From contig JASBVW010000051.1 of NCBI GenBank assembly GCA_029961005.1, positions 1-8,182 of the forward strand: a stretch of DNA of 8,182 nt, given 5' to 3'. Shown here piece after piece: positions 1-6,218 of this stretch (position 1 is its first letter; each line of letters starts with the position of its first letter). This stretch comes from Bacillota bacterium. Lineage in GTDB: Bacteria > Bacillota > UBA5301 > JASBVW01. A program made the translations under genes and the position numbers. The notes beneath the pieces were generated by a model. That model worked only from the letters and a program-made list of their open reading frames with translations. It made no database searches and was not told the DNA's origin.

Positions 1-902
1 TTGGCCACCGCGTAGTGGAGCACGCCGTATTTTTCGTAGACCGGGTCGTCGTGGGTGGTGGCCCGGTCGATGGTCTCGATGCACCCGCCCTGGTCGATGG
101 CCACGTCCACGATGACCGAGCCCGGCTTCATCTTCTTCACCATCTCCTCAGTGACCAGGCGGGGCGCCTTGGCCCCCGGCAAGAGGACGGCCCCGATGAG
201 CAGGTCGGCGTATTGAACGGAGCGCTCCACCGTATGGACGTTGGACATGACCGTAATCACGTTGCCGTGCAAGACGTCGTCCAGGTAGCGCAGGCGATTG
301 GGGTTCTTGTCCAAGATGGTGACGTGGGCGCCCATCCCGATGGCAATCTTGGCGGCGTTGAGCCCCACCGTCCCACCGCCCAGGATTACCACCTCCGCCG
401 GCGGCACTCCCGGCACACCGCCCAGGAGAACGCCCCGGCCGCCTCTATTCTTCTGCAAAAACTCCGCCCCGATCTGGACGGCCATTCTCCCCGCCACCTC
501 GCTCATGGGCGTGAGGAGGGGCAAGGAGCCGTCGTCCGGCTGCACCGTCTCGTAGGCGATCCCCACCACCCGGCGCTCCAGCAGGGCCCGCGTCAGCTCC
601 GGCGCCGGAGCCAGGTGGAGGTAGGTAAAGATAATCTGGCCCTCCCTCATGAGGGGGTACTCCGAGGGCAGGGGTTCATTGACCTTTAAAATCATCTCCG
701 CCCCGGCCCAGACCTCTTCCGCTCGGGGCAGGATTCTCGCCCACTGCGCTTCGTACGCCGCGTCCTCTATCCCGCTGCCCAAACCGGCCCCCCGCTCTAT
801 GTAAACCTTGTGGCCGGCCCGCACCAGCTCCGCCACCCCAGCCGGGGTAATAGCCACTCGGTTTTCGTTCGCTTTGATCTCCTTCGGCACCCCAATAATC
901 AT
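1..902 (-). CDS. ald: alanine dehydrogenase, C-terminus cut off by the window edge
   Basis: Catalyses NAD-dependent, reversible deamination of L-alanine to pyruvate and ammonia in the cytoplasm. I translated 300 complete codons; about 70 C-terminal residues lie outside the window. The N-terminus (MIIGVPKEIK, then NENRVAITPAG) is nearly the same as B. subtilis Ald. Visible landmarks are Arg15, TYLHLA with His96, TPMSEVAGRMA (131-141), GVPGVPPAEVVILGGGTVG (162-180; Rossmann loop), Asp198 after the second strand, GAVLLPGAKAPRLV (237-250) and VDVAIDQGGC with Asp270. The oddity is residue 75: the family has KVKEP with catalytic Lys75, while here the codons read KVNEP (AAT, about 678-680), so Asn replaces it. 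The ATG at 902 is chosen because GGGGGAGGAAGAG lies just upstream. A GTG at 968 overlapping the pyk stop is in frame and would add 22 residues, but has no good ribosome site. Probably last in the pfkA-pyk transcript, 62 nt after pyk. Family identity is certain; activity is in doubt. Confidence 0.95.
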   Translation of the reverse strand, partial: MIIGVPKEIKANENRVAITPAGVAELVRAGHKVYIERGAGLGSGIEDAAYEAQWARILPRAEEVWAGAEMILKVNEPLPSEYPLMREGQIIFTYLHLAPAPELTRALLERRVVGIAYETVQPDDGSLPLLTPMSEVAGRMAVQIGAEFLQKNRGGRGVLLGGVPGVPPAEVVILGGGTVGLNAAKIAIGMGAHVTILDKNPNRLRYLDDVLHGNVITVMSNVHTVERSVQYADLLIGAVLLPGAKAPRLVTEEMVKKMKPGSVIVDVAIDQGGCIETIDRATTHDDPVYEKYGVLHYAVA

Positions 903-964
903 TTGCTCTTCCTCCCCCTTTTTTCTCTGCTTCAACCTCCGGAAGGCCTCTTCCGCCGCCTCCC
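903..964 (-). other. pyk-ald intergenic leader
   Basis: This is a 62-nt purine-rich gap on the minus strand. It contains a short inverted repeat (GGAAG, 4-nt loop AGGC, CTTCC) without a T-run, so I see no intrinsic terminator. I see no convincing -35/-10 pair either. ald is therefore most simply read through from pyk. Its ribosome site GGGGGAGGAAGAG sits at the end next to the ATG. GAG triplets are frequent here, as in other leaders of this window. Confidence 0.5.
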
Positions 965-2379
965 TCACTCCATGACGTGTACCTTCATGAGGTTGGTCGA
1001 GCCCGGAACCCCCGGCCGCAGCCCGGCCGTAATCACCCCTATCTCTCCCGGCCGCACCAGCCCGGTCTTCAGCGCAGCCTCCACCGTAACCTTTAACATG
1101 GCATCGATGTCCTCTGTAGGCGCCACCTCCACCGGCATCACGCCCCAGCAGACCAGGAGCTGCCGCGCCACCGTGCGGTCCGGAGTAGCGGCAATGATGG
1201 GCGCCCGCGGACGGTAGCGGGAGACCATTCGGGCCGTGGCCCCCGTCTGGGTCGAGGTGATGATCGCCCGGGCCCCCAGCTCGTCCGCCGTCTGGCAGGT
1301 AGCCCGGCTGATGGCCTCTTCCACCAGGTACCGCCGGGCCGGCTCCTGGCGGTGTAAAAATTCGGCGTGGGGAAAGTTCCGCTCCGTGCGCAGGGCGATC
1401 TTGGTCAGCATGGAGACCGCTTCCACCGGAAAGCGCCCCACCGCCGTCTCCCCGGAGAGCATCACGGCGTCGGTCCATCGATGGTTGGCCAGTCCTCTTC
1501 CGCGGTGGGACGGGGCGAGTTTTTCATAGAGTCCAGCATCTGGGTGGCCGTGATGACCGGCTTCCCTGCCCGGTTGCACCGCTGGATGATCATCTTTTGA
1601 ATCATCGGAACCTCTTCCGGCGGGAGGCTGACCCCCAGGTCACCCCGCGCCACCATGAGCCCGTCTGCCTCTTCTATGATCTCGTCGAGGTTGGCCAGCC
1701 CCTCGTCGTTTTCGATCTTGGCAATGAGGGCCTGCCTGCCCCCGCTTTCCCGGATCAACTGCCGCACCTGGCGAAGGTGTTCAGCCCGGCGCACAAATGA
1801 AACGGCCACCAGGTCCACCTGATTGGCCACCGCAAAGCGCAAGTCCCGGCGATCTTTCTCGGTCACGGCGGGCAGATCGATGGGCCCCCCCGGTATGCTC
1901 ACCCCTTTGTGGGACTCCAGACCCCCCCCGATGACGACGCGGCAGCGCAGGTCGCTCCCTTCTACTTCCTCCACCGCCAATTCCAGCTTGGCGTCATCGA
2001 GGTAGATCACCATCCCCGGCTCGACCTGGCGGGTGAGGGGAGGGTACGGCACAAATATCTTTTGGTCGGCCTCGCCCGCGGGATCGGTGGTCAGGACGAT
2101 GACCTGCCCCTTCTGCAATTGGAGGCGCCCGCCGGGGACCGCCCCTATCCGCAGCTTAGGCCCCTGGATGTCGATCATCACGCCCAAGAGCTTGCCCGTC
2201 GCCTCAGAAACCCGCCGCACCCGGCGGATCCGCTCCCCGTGTTCTTCATAAGAACCGTGGGAAAAGTTGAGGCGCGCCACATCCATGCCCGCCCGGGCCA
2301 TCTGCGTCAAGATCTCTTCGCTCTCGCAAGCCGGCCCCAGCGTGCACACGATCTTGGTCTTCTTAAACGTCCAGCTCAT
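965..2379 (-). pseudogene. pyk: pyruvate kinase, frameshifted in the active-site region
   Basis: Pyruvate kinase transfers phosphate from PEP to ADP, giving pyruvate and ATP. The N-terminal reading frame (2379 to about 1504) has RLNFSHG (36-42), MIDIQGPKLR (68-77), KIENDEG with catalytic Lys221, MVARGDLGV (242-250) and ATQMLDSM (278-285). It then degenerates after SPRPT and stops at 1462-1464. The rest, in a different frame down to the TGA at 965, begins TDAVMLSGETAVGRFPVEA and ends VPGSTNLMKVHVME, the normal C-terminus of a kinase lacking the extra PEP-utiliser domain. The family has about 17 residues between RPT and VMLSGE (RAEVADVANA and so on); only 38 nt (1466-1503) are present where 51 are expected. 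Restoring 13 nt gives a normal 475-residue enzyme. The ATG at 2379 follows GAGGGGGAGAT, 15 nt after the pfkA stop. Either a true pseudogene or a sequencing or assembly fault; both flanks look under full selection, which favours a fault or very recent damage. Confidence 0.9.
1466..1503 (-). other. frameshifting indel cluster inside pyk
   Basis: Read on the minus strand between the Thr codon of SPRPT and the Val codon of AVMLSGE, this 38-nt stretch should code for about 17 residues. It can be matched to a consensus coding sequence by dropping bases in about six places (3+3+1+2+3+1 nt, total 13). That is my own hand alignment, and other placements are possible. Anchors that survive are GCG GAA (Ala-Glu), GAC, GGCCAAC (Ala-Asn), ATC, GATGG (Asp-Gly) and ACCGACGCC (Thr-Asp-Ala). 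The net loss is -1 modulo 3, which accounts for the frame change. Confidence 0.75.
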
Positions 2380-2394
2380 AAACAGATCTCCCCC

Positions 2395-3402
2395 TCAGGT
2401 CAAAGAGAGCACGTTGGCCAGCTGCCACACCTCGTGCGGGATAGCCTTCTTCCGCGCGAAGACCTCTTCGAACGGCACCTCCACCACCTGTTGCCCTTGC
2501 ACGCCCACCATCACACCGCTTCGCCCGGCGCGCAAAACCTCCACCGCCCGGGCGCCAAAGAGAGTAGCCAGGGTCCGGTCCAGCACGGTGGGAGTGCCGC
2601 CGCGCTGGATGTGGCCCAGGATGATGACCCGCGTCTCCAGGCCGGTCCGCTGCTGCACGTACCGCCCCACTTTGAAGCCGGGGGACTCCAGCTCGCACCC
2701 CCGGCCCGGCGGCACCGGCCCGCCTTCTATTCCTTCCGCCACCACGATGATGCTGTGGCTCTTGCCCCGGCGGTAACCGGACAAAACCCGAGCGCACAGC
2801 TCTTCCAGGTCGTAGGGCTCTTCGGGAATGAGAATGGACTCCGCTCCACCGGCCAGGCCGGCCGACAAGGCAATGAAACCGGTGTGGCGCCCCATGACCT
2901 CTACCACGTACACCCGTTCGTGCGAGGTGGCGGTATCCCTGATCTTGTTGATGGCGTCCACCACGTTGTTCACCGCCGTGTCAAAGCCCACGGTGAAATC
3001 GGTGCCGGGGATGTCGTTATCAATAGTGCCCGGGATCCCTACCACCTTCACCTTCCCGGAGGCAGCCAGCTCCGCGGCCCCGCGGAAGGAGCCGTCGCCC
3101 CCGATCACCACCAGGCCCTCCAGGCCCCGGCTTTCCAGGACGGCCAAAGCCCGCTTCTTCCCTTCTTCGGTGCGAAACTCCTCCGCCCGGGCCGTGCGCA
3201 GAATGGTCCCTCCGCGGTGGATGATATCCCCCACCGAGCGAGAGCTCATCTGCACCATGTCGTCGTGCATCAGGCCGTGAAAGCCGTGGCGGATCCCGTA
3301 GACCTCCAGCTCATAGTGAAGCGCCGTCCGCACCACGGCGCGGATGGCCGCATTCATCCCCGGCGCGTCTCCCCCGCTGGTTAAAACGCCCAGGCGCCGC
3401 AT
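2395..3402 (-). CDS. pfkA: ATP-dependent 6-phosphofructokinase
   Basis: Phosphorylates fructose 6-phosphate to fructose 1,6-bisphosphate, the committed step of glycolysis; normally an allosteric cytoplasmic homotetramer. The product is 335 residues, slightly longer than the usual 320. It starts with MRRLGVLTSGGDAPGMNAAI, has GGDGS at 101-105, GTIDND at 125-130 with the catalytic Asp128, and MGRHTG at 170-175. Gly104 and Gly125 at the two diagnostic positions are the ATP-using type; PPi-dependent enzymes carry Asp and Lys there. The ATG at 3402 is preferred over an in-frame ATG at 3486, because the extra 28 residues would lie inside accA and match nothing in the family, while GGAAGGTGG precedes 3402. 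The gene begins 4 nt after the accA stop and ends 15 nt before pyk, so it belongs to the acc-pfk-pyk transcript. All key residues are intact. Confidence 0.96.
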   Translation of the reverse strand: MRRLGVLTSGGDAPGMNAAIRAVVRTALHYELEVYGIRHGFHGLMHDDMVQMSSRSVGDIIHRGGTILRTARAEEFRTEEGKKRALAVLESRGLEGLVVIGGDGSFRGAAELAASGKVKVVGIPGTIDNDIPGTDFTVGFDTAVNNVVDAINKIRDTATSHERVYVVEVMGRHTGFIALSAGLAGGAESILIPEEPYDLEELCARVLSGYRRGKSHSIIVVAEGIEGGPVPPGRGCELESPGFKVGRYVQQRTGLETRVIILGHIQRGGTPTVLDRTLATLFGARAVEVLRAGRSGVMVGVQGQQVVEVPFEEVFARKKAIPHEVWQLANVLSLT

Positions 3403-3406
3403 GGTT

Positions 3407-4363
3407 TCACTGCCACCTTCCCATCCGCCGGTATTTCTCGTACCGGCGGGCGACCAGCCGCTGAGGGCTGAGCTCTGACAATTCATTGAGGTGCCTGACC
3501 AGGGCCTCTTTGATCAGCTTGGCCGTTACCTCGAGCCCCCGATGGGCACCGCCCAAAGGTTCGGGGATGATCTCGTCAATCACCCCCAGCTCCAGCAAGT
3601 CCTGAGCCGTCAGCTTGAGGGCGGCGGCCGCCTCTTTGGCGTAGGAGGCGTCGCGCCAGAGGATGGCCGCACAAGCCTCGGCCGAGATCACCGAGTAGAC
3701 GGCGTTTTCCAGCATCAAAATCCGGTCCCCCACCCCAATGGCCAAAGCGCCGCCGCTCCCTCCTTCGCCGATGACCACCGCCACGATCGGGACCTGGAGC
3801 TTGGACATCTCCAGGAGGTTGCGGGCAATGGCCTCCGCTTGCCCCCGCTCTTCCGCCTGCAGGCCGGGAAAGGCGCCGGGGGTGTCGATGAAAGAGATGA
3901 CCGGGCGCCCAAACTTCTCCGCCTGCTTCATCAGCCGCAGGGCCTTCCGGTAACCCTCGGGGCAGGGCATGCCGAAGTTGCGGTACAGGTTCTCTTTGGT
4001 ATCCTTCCCCTTTTGCTCGGCCACTATCGTGACCGGCCGACCTTCCAAAAAGGCGAGGCCGCCAATCAAGGCCTTGTCGTCTCTAAACCCGCGATCCCCG
4101 TGCAACTCGATGAAGTCCTCAAAGATGAGCGGGATGTAATCCAGGGCCAAAGGCCTCTTGGGATGCCTGGCCAGGAGCACTCGCTGCCAGGGGTCCAGGT
4201 CCTGGTAGATCTCCTGGCGCAAGCGCTCGGCCTTCTTCTCCAGGCTTTGCAGCTCCTCGGTAAAATCGATGGCCTTCTCAGCCGTGAACCGCTTCAATTC
4301 TTCGATGCGCTTCTCCAGTTCCACCAGGGGCTTTTCGAAATCCAAAACTCCGTTACAGGCCAT
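3407..4363 (-). CDS. accA: acetyl-CoA carboxylase carboxyltransferase subunit alpha
   Basis: The alpha half of the carboxyltransferase, which moves CO2 from carboxybiotin to acetyl-CoA to make malonyl-CoA for fatty-acid synthesis; works with AccD in an A2D2 complex. The product is 318 residues, close to E. coli AccA (319). A helical N-terminal segment (LDFEKPLVELEKRIEELK) is followed by ARHPKRPLALDYI (65-77), ELHGDRGFRDD (86-96), QKGKDTKENLYRNFGMP (117-133), FIDTPGAFPGLQAEERGQ (158-175) and GEGGSGGALAI (199-209). The site usually reading SPEGCAAILW is SAEACAAILW here (227-236), a mild variation. I place the start at ATG 4363, giving an 11-nt overlap with accD and a G-rich stretch (GGGATGGGGGGG) upstream; an ATG at 4387 would add eight residues (MGWGGRQP) with no family support. 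The overlap suggests translational coupling, fitting the 1:1 need for both subunits. The biotin carrier and carboxylase genes (accB, accC) are not in the window. Confidence 0.96.
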   Translation of the reverse strand: MACNGVLDFEKPLVELEKRIEELKRFTAEKAIDFTEELQSLEKKAERLRQEIYQDLDPWQRVLLARHPKRPLALDYIPLIFEDFIELHGDRGFRDDKALIGGLAFLEGRPVTIVAEQKGKDTKENLYRNFGMPCPEGYRKALRLMKQAEKFGRPVISFIDTPGAFPGLQAEERGQAEAIARNLLEMSKLQVPIVAVVIGEGGSGGALAIGVGDRILMLENAVYSVISAEACAAILWRDASYAKEAAAALKLTAQDLLELGVIDEIIPEPLGGAHRGLEVTAKLIKEALVRHLNELSELSPQRLVARRYEKYRRMGRWQ

Positions 4364-5237
4364 TGGTTGCCTGCCCCCCCATCCCATGCAGGCGCAAAAG
4401 GCGCCCCAATGTCTTTTTCAACTCCTTGCGCTCGACGATTAGATCGATGAAACCGTGCTCCAGTAGGAATTCCGCCCGGTGTGAACCGGGCGGGAGTTTC
4501 TCGCGTATGGTTTGTTCGATCACCCGCGGCCCCGCAAAGGCCACCAGCGCGCCGGGCTCGGCGATGATGATGTCGCCCAAAGAAGCAAAGCTGGCCATCA
4601 CCCCTGCGGTGCAGGGATTGGTGAGCACGGAAATGTAAAGCACCCTCTCCTCCGCCAGCCGCCCCAGAGCTGCCGCGGTCTTGGCCATCTGCATTAAGGA
4701 GAGGATCCCCTCCTGCATCCGCGCTCCTCCCGAGGTGGAGACGATGATCAAAGGAAATCGGCGTTGCAAAGCCTCTTCCACTGCGCGGGTGATCTTCTCC
4801 CCCACCACGCTCCCCATGCTGCCCCCGATGAAGTCGAAATCCATCACCGCCAGGACAATGGGAATGCCCTCCAGTTTAGCCGTGCCGGTGAGCACCGCCT
4901 CCTTCAAGCCAAGGCTGTGCTGGGCGGCGGCCAGCTTCTCCTTATAACCGGGGAAAGAGAGGGGATCAACCGGGCTGAGGTCGGGATCCAACTCCACAAA
5001 GGTGCCTTCATCCGTCAGCTGCTCGATGCGCCTGCGCGCGGGCACCCGGTAGTGGAAGTTGCACTTGGGGCAAACCAGGAGGTTGCGCTCTATCTCTTTG
5101 TTAAATAAAAGGTTGTTGCACTGGGTACACTTAGACCAGAGGCCATCGGGTATATCTCTTTTGGGGGCAACCTTCTCTTTCGGCGGTACAGTGACGTACT
5201 TCTGCTTACCGCGAAAAAGATCCTTAAAAGTCGGCAT
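4353..5237 (-). CDS. accD: acetyl-CoA carboxylase carboxyltransferase subunit beta
   Basis: Beta subunit of the carboxyltransferase, partner of AccA from the next gene. The product is 294 residues. An N-terminal zinc ribbon is complete: Cys37, Cys40, Cys56 and Cys59 in a CxxC-15-CxxC layout, with GLWSKCTQC matching the family. The crotonase-fold body shows MDFDFIGGSMGSVVGEK (132-148), STSGGARMQEG (167-177) and TNPCTAGVMASFASLGD (206-222) followed by FAGPRVIEQT (234-243). These glycine-rich loops supply the oxyanion holes. The start at ATG 5237 (MPTFKDLFRG) is chosen over an ATG six codons upstream, because GGGAGGAAG lies at the right distance and the family starts there. It is 45 nt behind the small DUF2007-like gene and overlaps accA by 11 nt. 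Nothing looks damaged. Confidence 0.96.
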   Translation of the reverse strand: MPTFKDLFRGKQKYVTVPPKEKVAPKRDIPDGLWSKCTQCNNLLFNKEIERNLLVCPKCNFHYRVPARRRIEQLTDEGTFVELDPDLSPVDPLSFPGYKEKLAAAQHSLGLKEAVLTGTAKLEGIPIVLAVMDFDFIGGSMGSVVGEKITRAVEEALQRRFPLIIVSTSGGARMQEGILSLMQMAKTAAALGRLAEERVLYISVLTNPCTAGVMASFASLGDIIIAEPGALVAFAGPRVIEQTIREKLPPGSHRAEFLLEHGFIDLIVERKELKKTLGRLLRLHGMGGQATNGL

Positions 5238-5282
5238 GTACTTCCTCCCACCCAATCTTGCCGAGCCCGATGCTTTGTCTCT

Positions 5283-5486
5283 TCAAAGGCTCTTCAGGAT
5301 CAAAGCCAGGTACTGTTGCGCTTCTTCGGCTTCCGATTCCGGGACCAAAAGCTCATACTGACAGCTCTCTCCCGTACAGGAGAGGTTGACGGGGCGCAGG
5401 CTGACCAGCAGACCTTCCTCCTCCAGGCGGGCTTTAATCTTCTCCCCGGCGGACTGATTAGGGGCAATGTAAACTACCGTCCACAT
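5283..5486 (-). CDS. small DUF2007-like protein, first gene of the acc-pfk-pyk unit
   Basis: A 67-residue protein beginning MWTVVYIAPNQSAGEKIKAR and ending with a VPESEAEEAQQYLALI helix. The pattern beta-helix-beta-beta-helix, the opening VVYIAPN and the LLVPESEAEEA end resemble the DUF2007 or putative signal-transducing family of small ferredoxin-fold proteins, which commonly sits before accD in Moorella/Desulfotomaculum-type genomes (recalled, not searched). Homologues are, from memory, sometimes labelled glutamate decarboxylase; a protein this short without a PLP-binding site cannot be that enzyme. Two cysteines (Cys37, Cys42) lie in the middle loop. There is no signal peptide or membrane segment. 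The ATG at 5486 has GAGGAG at good spacing; the ATG at 5516 would add ten residues and has no nearby ribosome site. It is the first gene after the promoter at 5571-5599, so it may help tune fatty-acid or glycolytic flux, but its function is unknown. Confidence 0.8.
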   Translation of the reverse strand: MWTVVYIAPNQSAGEKIKARLEEEGLLVSLRPVNLSCTGESCQYELLVPESEAEEAQQYLALILKSL

Positions 5487-5570
5487 CCGGCTCCTCTGCC
5501 CTCCGAGCTCGCTCATTAAGCCTGGTCGCGGTAGCCTTCTCCGTTCCTCGGCCTTCCGACCTCTTTGCTA

Positions 5571-5599
5571 ATTATACCATAGTCCCTGCAGTCGCTAAA
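5571..5599 (-). promoter_or_regulatory. extended -10 promoter for the accD-accA-pfkA-pyk unit
   Basis: On the minus strand the sequence TGGTATAAT (plus coordinates 5571-5579) contains a perfect -10 hexamer with the TGn extension. About 17 nt upstream the -35 position reads TTTAGC, a weak match, which is what extended -10 promoters tolerate. An A/T-rich tract (5617-5631) further upstream could act as an UP element, but it is also the T-run of the terminator of the preceding unit. Transcription would start near 5563-5565, leaving a leader of about 78 nt before the small gene at 5486. It is the only strong promoter I can see in the window. Confidence 0.8.
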
Positions 5600-5624
5600 G
5601 ACTGGTTTCCAGACCGAAAAATAT

Positions 5625-5657
5625 AAAAAAACCCCGCCCGCCGCCGTACGGACGGGG
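5625..5657 (-). terminator. intrinsic terminator after the cytochrome gene
   Basis: Minus-strand CCCCGTCCG (5649-5657) pairs with CGGGCGGGG (5632-5640) to form a 9-bp stem with one G-T pair and an 8-nt loop. It is followed directly by seven T (5625-5631) and then an A/T tract. It lies about 30 nt behind the stop codon of the cytochrome gene and about 50 nt before the next promoter, so it separates the two transcription units. Confidence 0.92.
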
Positions 5658-5687
5658 CGAGGCCTTTCTCTCTCCGCTCACCCGCCG

Positions 5688-6140
5688 CTACATATCCAGC
5701 GCCTTGACGCCGATGGATCCGTCCTGCCTCATCTTGTGGCAGGCAATGCAGTTGGTATCCCATTTCTTGGGGAAGACCTGCCCCCGCAGGTGAGCCGTGT
5801 GCAGGACCTTCTTAAAGGGCTTGGAACTGCGGTCCCCGTGGCAGACGATGCACTCCTTGACCGTGTTGGCGTTGGTCTTGGGATGGCCCTTCACCCGCGC
5901 CGCCTCCGCCTGGAGGGTGTAGTCCTTGTCCGGAGCCTTCTTGGTATGGCAGTCGTTGCAGCCGCCCGGAGCAGGGTCAGTTAAGGCAGCCGGGGCTTCA
6001 GCCGGCTTCTCGGCCGCCTGCTCTTTAGCCTCTTGTAGGCGCCTGGCCAGCTCCTGGCGCGAGCGGGAGGTATTCAGCCATCCCAATGCCACCACCACCA
6101 GGGCAATCGCCAGCAGAATCACCAACCACGTCCTTCCCAT
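5688..6140 (-). CDS. membrane-anchored triheme cytochrome c
   Basis: A 150-residue protein with one N-terminal hydrophobic segment (WLVILLAIALVVVALGWL, 5-22) after MGRT, so it should be exported and held in the membrane by an uncleaved anchor. A charged Ala/Glu/Lys/Pro linker (about 27-58) leads to the haem domain. Three c-type haem sites are seen: CNDCH (61-65), CIVCH (97-101) and CIACH (131-135). Exactly three other histidines exist (His86, His114, His117), enough for bis-His ligation of all three haems as in cytochrome c7-like domains; which pairs with which is inference. Likely a low-potential electron carrier outside the membrane. The start at 6140 has a near-perfect AAAGGAGG seven bases upstream; an ATG at 6203 would add a charged 21-residue leader ahead of the membrane segment. 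It follows mtrB by 78 nt and precedes a strong terminator. I cannot assign a partner reductase from this window. Confidence 0.9.
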   Translation of the reverse strand: MGRTWLVILLAIALVVVALGWLNTSRSRQELARRLQEAKEQAAEKPAEAPAALTDPAPGGCNDCHTKKAPDKDYTLQAEAARVKGHPKTNANTVKECIVCHGDRSSKPFKKVLHTAHLRGQVFPKKWDTNCIACHKMRQDGSIGVKALDM

Positions 6141-6195
6141 GACAGGGCCTCCTTTGCTCTCTCCTGGTCTGGAGTTTGCTCGGAAGCCCTCCCTT

Positions 6196-6215
6196 TTATG
6201 CATCTTTATGCATCT
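6196..6215 (-). repeat. tandem 10-bp repeat AGATGCATAA x2
   Basis: Two exact head-to-tail copies of a 10-bp unit (minus strand AGATGCATAA), each containing the palindrome ATGCAT, lie three bases after the mtrB stop. The spacing is one helical turn. It is an A/T-rich island in a GC-rich region and begins the 78-nt gap before the cytochrome gene. It might be an operator or a weak promoter element (CATAAA matches four of six -10 positions), but no -35 is visible. Confidence 0.5.
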
Positions 6216-6218
6216 GCG

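Noticed and set aside
15..689. A 224-codon plus-strand frame at the left edge
   Set aside because: It is antisense to ald, whose minus-strand translation is clearly a known enzyme running off the edge.
903..968. In-frame upward extension of ald to GTG 968, overlapping the pyk stop
   Set aside because: The added 22 residues are not found in the family and the ribosome site favours ATG 902; the purine-rich codons come from the leader itself.
1909..3384. A 491-codon open frame on the plus strand
   Set aside because: It lies antisense to pyk and pfkA, is rich in His, Arg, Pro and Gln, matches no family, and is explained by high GC with few stops opposite real codons.
3491..4450. A 319-codon open frame on the plus strand
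   Set aside because: It is antisense to accA, which has all its conserved motifs. The plus-strand composition is that of a shadow frame.
5602..5612. Small palindrome CTGG-TTT-CCAG just upstream of the promoter as an operator
   Set aside because: Arms are only 4 bp, do not extend, and do not resemble the FapR operator or another known site for fatty-acid genes.
6141..6195. TRAP-binding site in front of the cytochrome gene
   Set aside because: Five GAG triplets are present, but spacings of 7, 15, 1 and 5 nt are unlike the regular 2-3 nt of TRAP targets.
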